Assembly: GCA_905221605.1 (NCBI GenBank)
Contig: CAJNDS010002464.1
Span: 36,001-100,000, forward strand
Length of the DNA stretch: 64,000 nucleotides
Direction: 5' to 3'
Source of the DNA: Symbiodinium natans
Taxonomy: Eukaryota; Sar; Dinophyceae; Suessiales; Symbiodiniaceae
The notes under the pieces: generated by a model
What the model saw: only the letters and a program-made list of their open reading frames with translations
Databases searched by the model: none
Told to the model about the DNA's origin: nothing
Translations under genes and position numbers: made by a program
Part shown: in pieces, positions 40,665-51,900 of the stretch
Numbering within the stretch: position 1 is the first letter of the stretch
How the letters are laid out: every line of letters begins with the position of its first letter

Positions 40665-42221
40665 TTACCAAATTGCAACCTGCTCCTCCAATTCAGAGCA
40701 GTCAGCACCGTAACCCTGGTCGCCCCAGGTCACAACTGAACCGTCTGCGAGGACTGCAGCAAAGGCCCTGTCTGTGGCCTGAATTTGTTGAACGTTCCGA
40801 AGCTGAGCCTGAACTTCAGAGCTGTTCCCACCATAAGAGGGATAGCCCCACGTGACAACGGACCCGTCTACGCGGATTGCAGCAAAGGCAAAGCTCGTGG
40901 CTTGAATCTGTTGCACATTCTGGAGCTGATCCTGGACTTCAGAGCTGTCGCCACCATATATAGAATCGCCCCACGCAACCACTGAACCGCCTGCCAGGAT
41001 TGCAGCAAAGGCTCTCTCTGTGGACTGAATCTGTTGCACATTCTGGAGTTGATCCTGGACTTCAGAGCTGTCACCACCATAAGTGCCCCACGTAACAACT
41101 GACCTGTCTGCTAAGATTGCAGCAAAAGCCCAGTGTGTGGCTTGAATCTGTTGCACATTCTGGAGATGATCCTGGACTCGCGAGCTATCACCACCCTCAA
41201 TGCGAAAGCCCCAGGTCACTACTGAACCGCCTGCTAGGATTGCAGCAAAAGCCCTCTTTGTGGCCTGAATCTGTTGCACATTCTGGAGCTGATCCTGGAC
41301 TTCAGAGCTGTCACCACCGCAATCGAGATCGCCCCACGTAACAACCGACCCGTCTGCAAGGACAGCAGCAAAGGCGAAGCTTGTGGCTTGAATCTGTTGC
41401 ACATTCTGGAGCTTGCCAAGGACTCCAGAGCTATCACCGCCATAAATAGACGCACCCCACGTAACAACTGAACCGTCTGCTAGGATGGCAGCAAAGGCTT
41501 CCTTTGTGGCCTGAATCTGTTGCACATTCTGGAGCTGATCCTGGACTTCAGAACTGTCACCACCGTAAGTAGACCTGCCCCATGTGACAACTGACCTGTC
41601 TGCTAGGATTGCAGCAAAAGCCCCCTGTGTGGCCTGAATCTGTTGCACATTCTGGAGCTGATCCTGGACTTCAGATCTATCACCACCTGCCTCCTCATTG
41701 CCCCACGCAACAACTGAACCGTTTGCCAGAATTGCAGCAAAGGCGTAGTCTGTCGCTTGCATCTGTTGTACATTTTCCAACTGATTCTGAACTTTCGCGC
41801 TGTCACCACCAAACAAGGGATGGCCCCATGCCAGAACTCCATCACCTCCCAAGCACCCTAATGCAAAGGAACAGCTTGACGCGGCTATTGATGGTTGGAG
41901 CACCACGGCCGTCAAGCGATCTCCATCGTGAAGCGCAGCCTGCATCAACTCCTCAGGGCTCTTCAAAGCATGTCCATCTGCGCGTACGAGCCTCAAGAAC
42001 CGTTGTCCCAAGGCCTGTTGCGCCTGAATCTTCAAGTCCCTTACGCTGGAGGACTGCGACAGTGCCAGGCTTTCACTCCTGCCGCTGGGTAAAGCTACAT
42101 GGACCTGAAGCATTTCGCTTGAATCCAACGCTGCGTTCTGCAATGCTTCAGCCCGCCAACCGAGATAAAGCAAGATGGCAAGCAGGAAATCAACACCACT
42201 GTGAAAATCATCCTTTAACAT
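40665..42221 (-). CDS. Ubiquitin-like plus RCC1-type repeat protein
   Basis: 518 residues, intronless. A ubiquitin-like fold covers about residues 37-110 (LQVHVALPSGRSESLALSQS ... DGDRLTAVVL). It is followed by ten WG-containing repeats with a period of about 41 residues (FAAILADGSVVTWG...GGDSSEVQDQLQNVQQIQAT), of the RCC1/regulator of chromosome condensation superfamily in its short-repeat form. These repeats should build a beta-propeller-like array. The alternative start at Met37 (42113) begins exactly at the ubiquitin-like domain, so the first 36 residues may be untranslated. Such proteins are common in dinoflagellates; substrate unknown. The near-identical repeats point to recent internal duplication. 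Two copies of a flanking sequence bracket the gene. Confidence 0.85.
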   Translation of the reverse strand: MLKDDFHSGVDFLLAILLYLGWRAEALQNAALDSSEMLQVHVALPSGRSESLALSQSSSVRDLKIQAQQALGQRFLRLVRADGHALKSPEELMQAALHDGDRLTAVVLQPSIAASSCSFALGCLGGDGVLAWGHPLFGGDSAKVQNQLENVQQMQATDYAFAAILANGSVVAWGNEEAGGDRSEVQDQLQNVQQIQATQGAFAAILADRSVVTWGRSTYGGDSSEVQDQLQNVQQIQATKEAFAAILADGSVVTWGASIYGGDSSGVLGKLQNVQQIQATSFAFAAVLADGSVVTWGDLDCGGDSSEVQDQLQNVQQIQATKRAFAAILAGGSVVTWGFRIEGGDSSRVQDHLQNVQQIQATHWAFAAILADRSVVTWGTYGGDSSEVQDQLQNVQQIQSTERAFAAILAGGSVVAWGDSIYGGDSSEVQDQLQNVQQIQATSFAFAAIRVDGSVVTWGYPSYGGNSSEVQAQLRNVQQIQATDRAFAAVLADGSVVTWGDQGYGADCSELEEQVAIW

Positions 42222-42299
42222 TAGCTTGGATACATGATTTTAAAGTATGGTTCTTACAAACCCTAAACCCTAAATCCTAAACTCTAAACTCTAAAACCC

Positions 42300-42540
42300 T
42301 AAACCCTAAACCCTAATGCTGTCTGCAAAATCAGCATCCACGGGCCAATGGTTCGCAGTGAACAGGGCGCCACGGGTCGTCCCGTGACCACCGGCTTTGG
42401 TGGCGCAAGAGAGTTGCGAATCATAGGGTTTAGTGCGTAGGGCTTAGGGTTTAGGGTTGAGGGTTTAGGGTGTAGGGTTTAGGGTTTAGGGTTGAGGGTT
42501 TAGGGTTTAGGGTTGAGGGTTTAGGGTTTAGGGTTGAACC
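42300..42540. repeat. Heptamer arrays beside RCC1 gene
   Basis: CCCTAAA at 42258-42316 and TTTAGGG/TTGAGGG mixed units at 42427-42535, with about 110 bases of unique DNA between. Confidence 0.8.
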
Positions 42541-42964
42541 AACCTTACGCTGAGACCCATGGGCCGCTGGAGATGACAATGGAAGAAAAAAACCAGGGAA
42601 GCAGCGACGTGGTAAGCAAGATAGATGCAGGATGCAGGCATCCAACATGTCTTGTAGCATTCCCCATGTCATAAGCTGCTCGACTTTGGGAAGCCCCATC
42701 AGTCCGTTTGTCGAACAGCTGGAGGTCCATTCTGTTAATGCTGAAATCCGACCACGTAGTCCAACTGGGGAAAAACCGGAGTGTAACATGTCGGATACAA
42801 GAACATTTAAATGCTCAATGCACGGAATATTTCGTAGATTCTACTACAGTCATCCCGAGTCATCCCCAAAGAGATAGAGGTTAGTCATTTCCCACTACAT
42901 TAGTTGAGAAATCCATAAAACTCCCGGGAAATAAATATAATCGATGGTTTCACGGGGAGTTGTC

Positions 42965-43380
42965 TCCCGTTGACAATGACCCGCTTCGGCTCTCGGCATT
43001 TTTTGAAAACGCACCGCTTGAAACTTGAAAAAGTATCGGGTTTAGGGTTTAGGGTTTAGGGTTTAGGGTTTAGGGTAGCTTCCGTAAGAACAGTGCTGCT
43101 CACCGGATTTTCCGGAAGACGGCACCGGGGCCCCCCCCCTCCAACCTTCTCAACGCACAGGTTCCCCTGATAGCATGAGTAGCTCAGAGTCAGGGTCCCT
43201 CGGCTTTAGGCTTGGGGTTTAAAGTTTAGGGTTTAGGGTTAGGGTTTAGGGTTTAGGGTTTAGGGCTTAGGGCTTAGGGTTGAGGGTCAAGGGTTCTAAG
43301 AAACTGTCCAAAAAAGGTCGACCCTTAAGGCCTGGCCTACGACACGATGAAGGTCGGGGGTGAAGAGACCCTGTACAATC
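42965..43380. repeat. Segmental duplication, right copy
   Basis: Direct copy of 40010-40490, with an extra poly-C stretch near 43130-43140 and its own heptamer arrays. Confidence 0.75.
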
Positions 43381-43609
43381 TGTACACGTACATGCTCAAG
43401 GTGAGGGAGTCTCGTCGCGTTCGGGCGCTTCGCGCCGAAACGGAGTCCACACCCTGTCCGAAGCGAGGCAGGTCACAGAAACCTTATAAGAAGGCCTAGG
43501 CGAAAAAGCTTGACCACTTGCACTGTACAGAGTGGAAGCTTGGATCGGCACAGCAGGTTAGCTCCGCCGCTCCTCACCGCTGGATTCCGAGCCTGGGAGT
43601 TTGCGAACA

Positions 43610-43745
43610 TAAGGGGCCCCTAGAATAGACCTTCAAATAGTAGGATGCCCCCAAAACTAGGGACCCAAGAAAGGTACCCGGCCCCTAGAATAGACCTTCA
43701 AGTAGTAGGATCCCCTTATACTAGGGGACCCAAAAAGGTACAAAC
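43610..43745. repeat. Two tandem copies of the AAATAGTAGGAT repeat
   Basis: GGCCCCTAGAATAGACCTTC followed by AAATAGTAGGATGCCC, then the same with AAGTAGTAGGATCCCC. Each ends in an AGGGGACCC/GGTAC-type tail. Confidence 0.75.
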
Positions 43746-44009
43746 CCTAAACCCCAAACCCAAAACCCATTTCGGAAACCCCCGCCTCAGAATCTGTGGG
43801 GACCTCCGGAGGATCACGGCGACATCGCCGCCGGCAGAAAAGTCGGCGCCGAATGCGAGGTCTGCACCAGTGGGTTTAGGGTTTAGGGCTTAGGGTTTAG
43901 GGTTTAGGGCTTAGGGTTTAGGGGTCAGGGCAGTGCCGGCCGTGCTGGCCATTTCCCCATACATCTCTGGGTAGAATTCTTTTGACAGAACCAATGAGTT
44001 TTTGTGGTA

Positions 44010-44122
44010 GACCCTAAACCCTAAACCCTAAGCCCTAGACCCTGAACCCTAAACCCTAAACCCTAAACCCTAAACCCTAAACCCTAAACCCTAAACCCTA
44101 AACCCTAAACCCTAAACCCTAC
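44010..44122 (-). repeat. CCCTAAA array
   Basis: About 16 heptamers. Confidence 0.9.
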
Positions 44123-44760
44123 ATGCACCAAGCAGCGTGAGCTATCTCAAAGAGTGGTGAAGTAGTAGACTTGTAAGGACAGCAGCCTGAAAGCGCAAGT
44201 GCCCCTGTGCAAGAAAGGATCATGCACCAACCGAAGAAAAGCCACTGAACAGCCAACTCGGGCACACAAGCTTGAAGCAGCCGCAAGAATTTTTCACGCA
44301 GGGTGATGCAACCAGAAAATTGGAGGTATGTCACAGCAGACACACCGGGGCCCGATGCCCCTCACCTTCCATTGTATCGTCTGTCAAGGATTCGGGGGCC
44401 CTCACGGCCACCATCCAGTCAAGCACATCTTGGTCACGAGGATGCCCCGAGGGCCAGCCCAGTCGACTTTGAGCTACATTCCCCTGAAAGGAGGGTCTGT
44501 CTTCCGAATTGCGCGGGCAAATGCAGAAGGGTAGGAGGGCCGGAAACGGGATCAGGGTCAGCAGCTCTGCGAAGAGCCGCCGGCAACACCGTGGCACCTG
44601 ACATAACCTGGAATTGCTGGAAACCTTGGGCAGCGAACCGTCGAACTGTTTCAAAGCAAAGGAGTGGTGAAGAGTCCATTTGCTCAAGGAAACTGCGTCA
44701 ACTCTGGCCCTGTCGATCCCCTCACATGGGCAGGTTTCCGAAAATTGTAGGGTCCTCCCA
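44123..44760. other. Unique sequence without recognisable gene
   Basis: About 640 bases with ORFs of 150 residues on both strands but no domain I recognise. Confidence 0.4.
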
Positions 44761-45250
44761 ACCCTAAACCCCAAAAAAACCGAACCCCCAATGCCCAAAA
44801 CCCTAAGCCGGCAAACCCTAAACTCCCCGAAGCCCTAAACCCCAAACCCAAAACCCCGAACCCCAAACCTAAAAAACACTAAACCCCAAAAAACCGAAAC
44901 CCCAAACCCTAAACCCCGAACCCACAAAGCTCCAAAGCCCAAGAACCTCCCAAAAACCCCCAAGCCCCCAAAACCCCCGAAACCCCCCAAAACCCCAACA
45001 ACTTCGTCGCGTCGTGCTCCTGGCGTTCCCAAAAACCCTAAACCCTAAACCCCCTGAACCCTAAACCCCAACCCTAAACCCCAACCCTGAACCCTAAACC
45101 CCAACCCTAAACCTTAAACCTTAACCCTAAAACCCTGAACCCTAAACCCTAAAACCCTGAACCCTAAACCCCAACCCTTAACCCTAAACCCTAAAACCCT
45201 GAACCCTAAACCCTAAACCCTAAACCCCAAACCCTAAACCCTAAACCCTC
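44760..45250 (-). repeat. Degenerate then regular CCCTAAA-type array
   Basis: Irregular CCCCAAA/CCCAAAA words at 44760-45000, then CCCTAAA/CCCCAACC units at 45036-45250. Confidence 0.75.
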
Positions 45251-45351
45251 TGCTCCTGGAGTTGGCCCTTGGGCGGCGCCAGGACCCTTCGGCGGCGCGG
45301 GGCCTCCACAGAAGTTTGCGGGGTCTCAAGGGGGCTGCTGGGAACATATCT

Positions 45352-45630
45352 AGGGTTTAGGGTTTAGGGCTAGGGTTTAGGGTTTAGGGTTTAGGGTTTA
45401 GGGTTTGGGGTTTGGGGTTTGGGGTTTGGGGGGTTGGGTTTGGGGTTTAGGGTTTGGGGTTTTTGGATTTTTGGGTTTTTTTGGAGTTTTTTTGGGTTTT
45501 TTCGGGTTTCGGGTTTAGGGCTTGGCGTGGGTTAGGGCTTGGGGTTTAGGGTTTGGGGTTAGGGTGTGGGGTTTAGGGTTTAGGGTTTGGGGTTTGGGGT
45601 TTAGGGTTTGGGGTGTAGGGTTTGGGGTTT
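45352..45630 (+). repeat. TTTAGGG/GGGGTTT array
   Basis: Canonical units pass into GGGGTTT and T-rich variants (TTTTTGGG). Confidence 0.8.
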
Positions 45631-46352
45631 TGGTACAGTTGTTTTTTGGGGGGTGGTTGCTCCAGGCAACATCATCGGCCGTAGTCCGAGCCTGCATGAC
45701 GCGCACGGGCGACAAGTCCAAGTCAGCGCGCAGCCAGGCACACATGGCTGATCCTGCACATGCGCCATTTCCCAAAAACGAGGTACCCCTAATACAAATC
45801 CAGATACGATCATCCTGATTCTAGAATCATCCAAAAAGGGTACCCCAATTGTTGGAAAGCCCCACACGGCCCAGCTCTCTGCTAACACGATCCAGCGCAG
45901 CAGACGCGAGATAAGCGCAAGGCTCTGTCCTTGAGCAGGTGTCTGAGAAGGATACGCCTTGGTTCGAAGCTTCGAGTTGACCCAATACAGGATATCGCAC
46001 GCAGCGACCGATGAAGACAACGCCACATCCAAACGCGCTGCATATGAAGAAAGCCGCCTCTGATGAACAACCACCCCTAAGCCCTGAACGGAAAACCCCC
46101 AAACCCCACACAACCTCCCAAAACCCCCCCAAACCCCAAAAAAACCCCCAAAACCCCACCCAAAACCCGCCAAAAAACCCTACCCAAAACCCCCAAAGCC
46201 CCCTACCGTACCGGCCTCGCCCTCCCTTCGCGCGGGCGAGGACGGGAAAGCCGCGTCGGGCAGCGCGACGCAGACCTCCGCCGACTCGCGGCGCTGGGCC
46301 TCCCCCGGGGGGCGCGCAAACGAAACTTAGGGGTTTGGGGTTTCTAGGTTTA

Positions 46353-46913
<561 letters not shown>

Positions 46914-47372
46914 TTAGGGTCTAGGCTTCAGGGTTTGCCTGGGATAAGCTTGCACGCGCTTGCGTGTTCTACCCAGCTCTACAAAGGCTCTGTGCAGCAC
47001 CCTTTGTTTTCGGAGTAACGCCTGGCATGCCTGGCTATTCCTGAAGTCGAGAAGATACGTACTTCATGTTTAATACAGATGCGTTTGTATGCAAAGATAC
47101 GCTCTCGGAAAGTACAAGGCGCGTGCACACGTGCGGCCGCGCCTGCGTTTCTTGAATCTCTCGGTCCTTCTGCTGCTGAGCCTGAAGCACAGGGACGTCG
47201 GTATAAGGGGGGGTATAACCCTAAACCCTAAACCCTAAACCCTAAACCCGGCATAAGGGGGGTATGAGGGGCAGCGAGGCTGAGGGACGACTTCTGTCAA
47301 GGAGTGTCAGATCCGAGGCCTGCTTCTCTGCCTGGAGCTTGGCCTGGCACCAGCCATGAGCCCGATAAACTT

Positions 47373-47450
47373 TAGGGTTTAGGGTTTAGGGTTTAGGGTT
47401 TAGGGTTTAGGGTTTAGGGTTTAGGGTTTAGGGTTTAGGGTTTAGGGTTT
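47373..47450 (+). repeat. TTTAGGG array
   Basis: About 11 units, followed by mixed CCCTAAA units at 47464-47625. Confidence 0.9.
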
Positions 47451-47644
47451 CTAGACCCCTATGAACCCTAAACTCTTTTAACCCTAAACCCTAAACTCTC
47501 TAAAACCCTAAACCCTAAACCCTGAACCCTCTGAACCCCATAAACCCCAAGAAACCCTCCCTAAACCCTAAACTAAACCCTAAACCCTAAAACCTAAACC
47601 CTAAACCCTAAACCCTAAACCCCAAGATATGTTCCCTGACCCAC

Positions 47645-47692
47645 CTGGCGCTCGCGCCGCGACATGGCATCCTTGTAAAGCCGGACCCAGAC
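47645..47692 (-). CDS. Coiled-coil exon
   Basis: 48 bases, acceptor CAG, donor GT, phase 0, encoding VWVRLYKDAMSRRERQ. Neighbouring helical islands on the same strand are near 47302-47365 (WCQAKLQAEKQASDLTLLD) and 47160-47215 (VLQAQQQKDREIQETQ). Confidence 0.6.
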
Positions 47693-48199
47693 CTGGGGTT
47701 GAGGGTTTAGGGTTTAGGGTTTAGGGTTTAGGGTTTAGGGTTTAGGGTTTAGGATTTAGGGCTTAGGGTTTAGGGTTTAGGATTAGGGTTGAGGGTTGAG
47801 GGTTTAGGGTTTAGGGTTGAGGGCTTTTAGGGAAGATTTGGGTTTGGGCTTTTTGGGCCCTGGGCTGTCGGCTTCGTGGTTTGGGGTTTAAGGTTTAGGG
47901 TGTTGGGGTTTTGGGTTTGGGGTTCCCCGCTAAATCGTGGGAGAGAGAAGTGTCTGGGAGAGAGGTGCATACAAGTGCCCCCGAGCCCGGGCGTGCCCAG
48001 AGGCACAAAGCCAGCGAGCCCTAAACCCTAAACTCTAAACCCTGAACCCTAAACCCTAAACCCTAACCCTAAACCCTAAACAAACCCTGAACCCTAAACC
48101 CCGAACCCACCTGCTCAGTGGAGATCACCACCTCCTCGGAAATGCCGGCCTGTTGCTCTCTTTCTCGCCGCTTCTGTTACAGAAGTCTATAGAGAGGTT

Positions 48200-48290
48200 G
48201 ACGGAGATAGGGGACCCCCAATGACATATATATATATATATATATATAGATATGTATATATATAGATATATAGGCATATATTAACTATAT
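48200..48290. repeat. AT microsatellite tract
   Basis: TATATA repeats with TAGATA variants beside a copy of the AAATAGTAGGAT repeat. Confidence 0.85.
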
Positions 48291-48592
48291 ATATCCCCAA
48301 ATAGTAGGATGCCCTGAGAAAAGACCCCAAACAGGTAAAAAGGTACCCTAGTTTCGGAAGGCCCTGTGTGTGTGTCTCTGTGCAGGTGCAACGAGAACAT
48401 GCACACCGCTACTACGAAGGGGGAAACACGAAGCCCGGAATCACCAAGACCGAGGACCCGAGCTCGCAGGAGGACCCCACGCTGTGTAAGGAGCCCCTCG
48501 ATTGAGATATGGCCAGGGCCTTTGAAGAGGAATAGAAGAGGTAGGAGCCTTGTGAAAGGGGCACAAAAGGCTTCACTTAGTGTGCACCTCCT

Positions 48593-48676
48593 TCATGTTT
48601 CAAAGGCAAACTTCCCCCAAGCCTTCTTCATGAGTCTGTTGACCACCGCCTCTGAGCCAGACTCCTCCAGGGCAGG
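48593..48676 (-). CDS. Terminal exon with stop codon
   Basis: The minus strand reads ALEESGSEAVVNRLMKKAWG followed by KFAFET and TGA. This is a convincing protein C-terminus for the coiled-coil exon series that lies at higher coordinates. The 5' border is uncertain. Confidence 0.5.
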   Translation of the reverse strand, partial: PALEESGSEAVVNRLMKKAWGKFAFET

Positions 48677-48904
48677 CTCATAGTGGTTAGGACCCTAAAC
48701 CCTAAACCCTAAGGGAAAGTCACCCTTTGCAAGGCAGTGCAAGTTGGTGTCAAGTAGCCTGCCATTGCACAATTTTTGCCAGCAGGCCATGAGAGCATTC
48801 CCTAAACCCTAAGCCCCTAAACCCCAAACCCTAAACACTAAACCCCAAACCCTAAACCCTAAATGCTCATGGCACCCCCAGCACTCCAGCACACCTCCCC
48901 AAAC

Positions 48905-51900
48905 AGTCCTTGCTGTGGTGCATCATCTCTTGGAGCTTTGTCTGCATCTCCTCTGAGCAGTTACCCTAAACCCTAAACCCTAAACCCTAAACCCTAAACC
49001 CTAAACCCTAAACCCTAAACCCTAAACCCTAAACCCTAAACTCTCTTAACCCTAAACCCTAAACTCTCTTTCGAGAGAGCTGGAAAGGACGCAAGAAGAG
49101 TGAGCTGGGGCCTTCATGGCCTGCTGCTGCCGCGACAGGGTCTCCTCGTATCGGGCCTTCTCTGCCTTCTCTACACTGACAGCGTCACGAGTTCAGGGTT
49201 TAGGCTTTAGGGTTTAGGGTTCAGGGTTCAGGGATCAGGGTTTAGGGTTTAGGGTGTAGGAGACGTGGGAAAGAAACTATGACATGTCTTGCAATGGCTT
49301 TGTTTGCTACAATACAGGCGCAGGAAGCTAGTTGCAGAGTGCGAGCACAGGCGAACGCGCAAGCGAGACGCGACAGAGGGAGAGCGCGAGACTTACCTTG
49401 TGTCAGCGTGGTGGTCCAAAGCCTGCAACTGCCGGAAGGCCATGCGGTGCTCGGGTTGAGTCAGGCCACGCGCAGCTCAAAGATTCCCAGCTCACGAGTC
49501 CCCTCTCAAGGCCTCCAAAGCAGCAGCGCGCTCCTTTGAGGCCTGATTCTCCTGCTGTCAAAGCATTTTAAGAGCTTTGAAGAGTTCAATCTTTGGATGT
49601 TCCGTCCTTAATAAGTCTTAATAAGGGCTATAGTAACCCCCCACTTAATAAGGATTATAGTAACCCCCCGTAATCAGGATTATAGTAACCCCCCCATGAT
49701 AATCCCTGCAAAGGAGCTGCTAGTACAAGGGGGAACATCCCAACTGCAATGCCTTGAACCAGCAGAATGCAACTTCGAATGCCTCCTGGTAGAACCGTTT
49801 GGATGTTCCCCCTTATTCTACTAACAGCCCCTTGATGGGGAGTATCAGAGGACGGTTTAGGGTTTCGGGTTTGGGGTTTAGGGTTTAGGGTTGAGGGTTT
49901 AGAGTTTAGGGTTTAGGGTTTAGGGTTTAGGGTTTAGGGTTTAGGGTTTAGGGTTTAGGGTTTAGGGTTTAGGGATACGAGAATCCCTGTTAAGGACTGT
50001 TAGTCTAAGGGGGGAACATCCCAATCGAACCGCCTCAACTCTCAGAACCCTAAACCCTGAACCCTAAACCCTAAACCCCAAACCCCAAACCCCCAGCCCG
50101 GAGAGCAAGTGCCGATATTTGGATCGAAGCCTCCCCCCCACCCCGGCCTCACGCACTCGCTGCAACTCCTCCCGGTCGGCTTGCGCTTTCCTGGAGGCCT
50201 CCAGAAAGTTTTGGGGTTTAGGGTTTAGGGTTGAGGGTTTGGGGTTTAGGGTTTAGGGTTTAGGGTTTAGGATTGAGGGTTTAGGGTTTAGGGCTGCAAG
50301 AAGGGGGAACAAAACCAACACGAACCTATCTTCGCTAAAACGGGATCGCGCGTCACAACTCAAGAACGTGCTTTGAACATTTCTAAACCCCCTAAGCGGG
50401 GGTTTACGGGGACCCCTAATGGGGCCCCAAACAAAGCAGGACTCCCTGATAATGAGGTGCCCATAATTTGCAGAAACCCTAAAGTCTAAACCCTAAACCC
50501 TAAACTACCCTAAACCCTAAACCCGCTCTCAGTTGTGCGGAGAGTCTATCGCGGTTCGCCTGCTTCCCAAAGCTGAGCCAGCTCGTGCTGGAGGTCCCCA
50601 CAACGCGAGTGCACCTGCTATCCAGGGCATTTCATTCCTTCGTCTCCAAGGGCCACTCGGTACCTGCTTCGCCAGGCAGGGCTGTGGTTCACTTTCTCGT
50701 GGTTTAGGGTTCATAGGGTTCATAGGGTTCATAGGGTTCATAGGGTTCATAGGGTTCATAGGGTTCATAGGGTTCATAGGGTTCATAGGGTTCACAGGGT
50801 TCATAGGGTTCATAGGGTTCATAGGGTTCATAGGGTTCATAGGGTTCATAGGGTTCATAGGGTTCATAGGGTTTAGGGTTTAGGGAGGGCTGCACTAACA
50901 TCTTGTCGCCGCTGCTCCTCGATCGTCTTCAATCGTTGGCATCCTCCCCGCTGTCCCTAAACCACTCTTTCATATATAATATAAATGTTAATGGCTTTGC
51001 GGGCAAGGTCCGAAAATTAGTGGGCAAGGTCCGAAAATTAGCGGGCAAGGTTCGAGAATTAGCGGGCAAGGTCCGAAAATCAGCGGGCAAGGTCCGAAAA
51101 TCAGTGGGCAAGGTCCATTGGCTGCCCCACGACCTTGCCCACTAATTTTCGGACCTTGCCCCGCTGACCCACCACCTTGCCCACTGATTTTCGGACCTTG
51201 CCCGCTGATTTTCGGACCTTGCCCGCTAATTTTCGGACCTTGCCCGCTAATTTTCGGACCCGGGAAAGCCCGAGAATTAGCGGGCAAGGTCCGAAAATTA
51301 GTGGGCAAGGTCCGAAAATTAGCGGGCAAGGTCCGAAAATTAGCGGGCAAGGTCCGAAAATTAGCGGGCAAGGTCCGAAAATTAGCGGGCAAGGTCCGAA
51401 AATCAGCGGGCAAGGTCCGAAAATCAGTGGGCAAGGTCCATTGGCTGCCCCACGACCTTGCCCACTAATTTTCGGACCTTGCCCGCTGACCCACCACCTT
51501 GCCCACTGATTTTCGGACCTTGCCCGCTAATTTTCGGACCTTGCCCGCTAATTTTCGGACCTTGCCCGCTAATTTTCGGACCCGGGAAAGGCCCGAGAAT
51601 TAGCGGGCAAGGTCCGAAAATTAGCGGGCAAAAGGTCCGAAAATTAGCGGGCAAGGTCCGAAAATTAGTGGGCAAGGTCCGAAAATTAGTGGGCAAGGTC
51701 CGAAAATTAGCAAGGAAAATCAGTGGGCAAAGGTCGAAAATTGCAGGTCCCCCCCCCCCCCCCCCCCCCAACCCCCCCCCCCCACCCCCCCCCCCCCCCC
51801 CCCACCCCCCCCCCCCCCCACCCCCCCACCCCCCCCAACCCCCCCACCCCCCCCACCCCCCCCCCCCCCCACCCCCCCCCCCCCTTCCTTCCCCCCCTGC

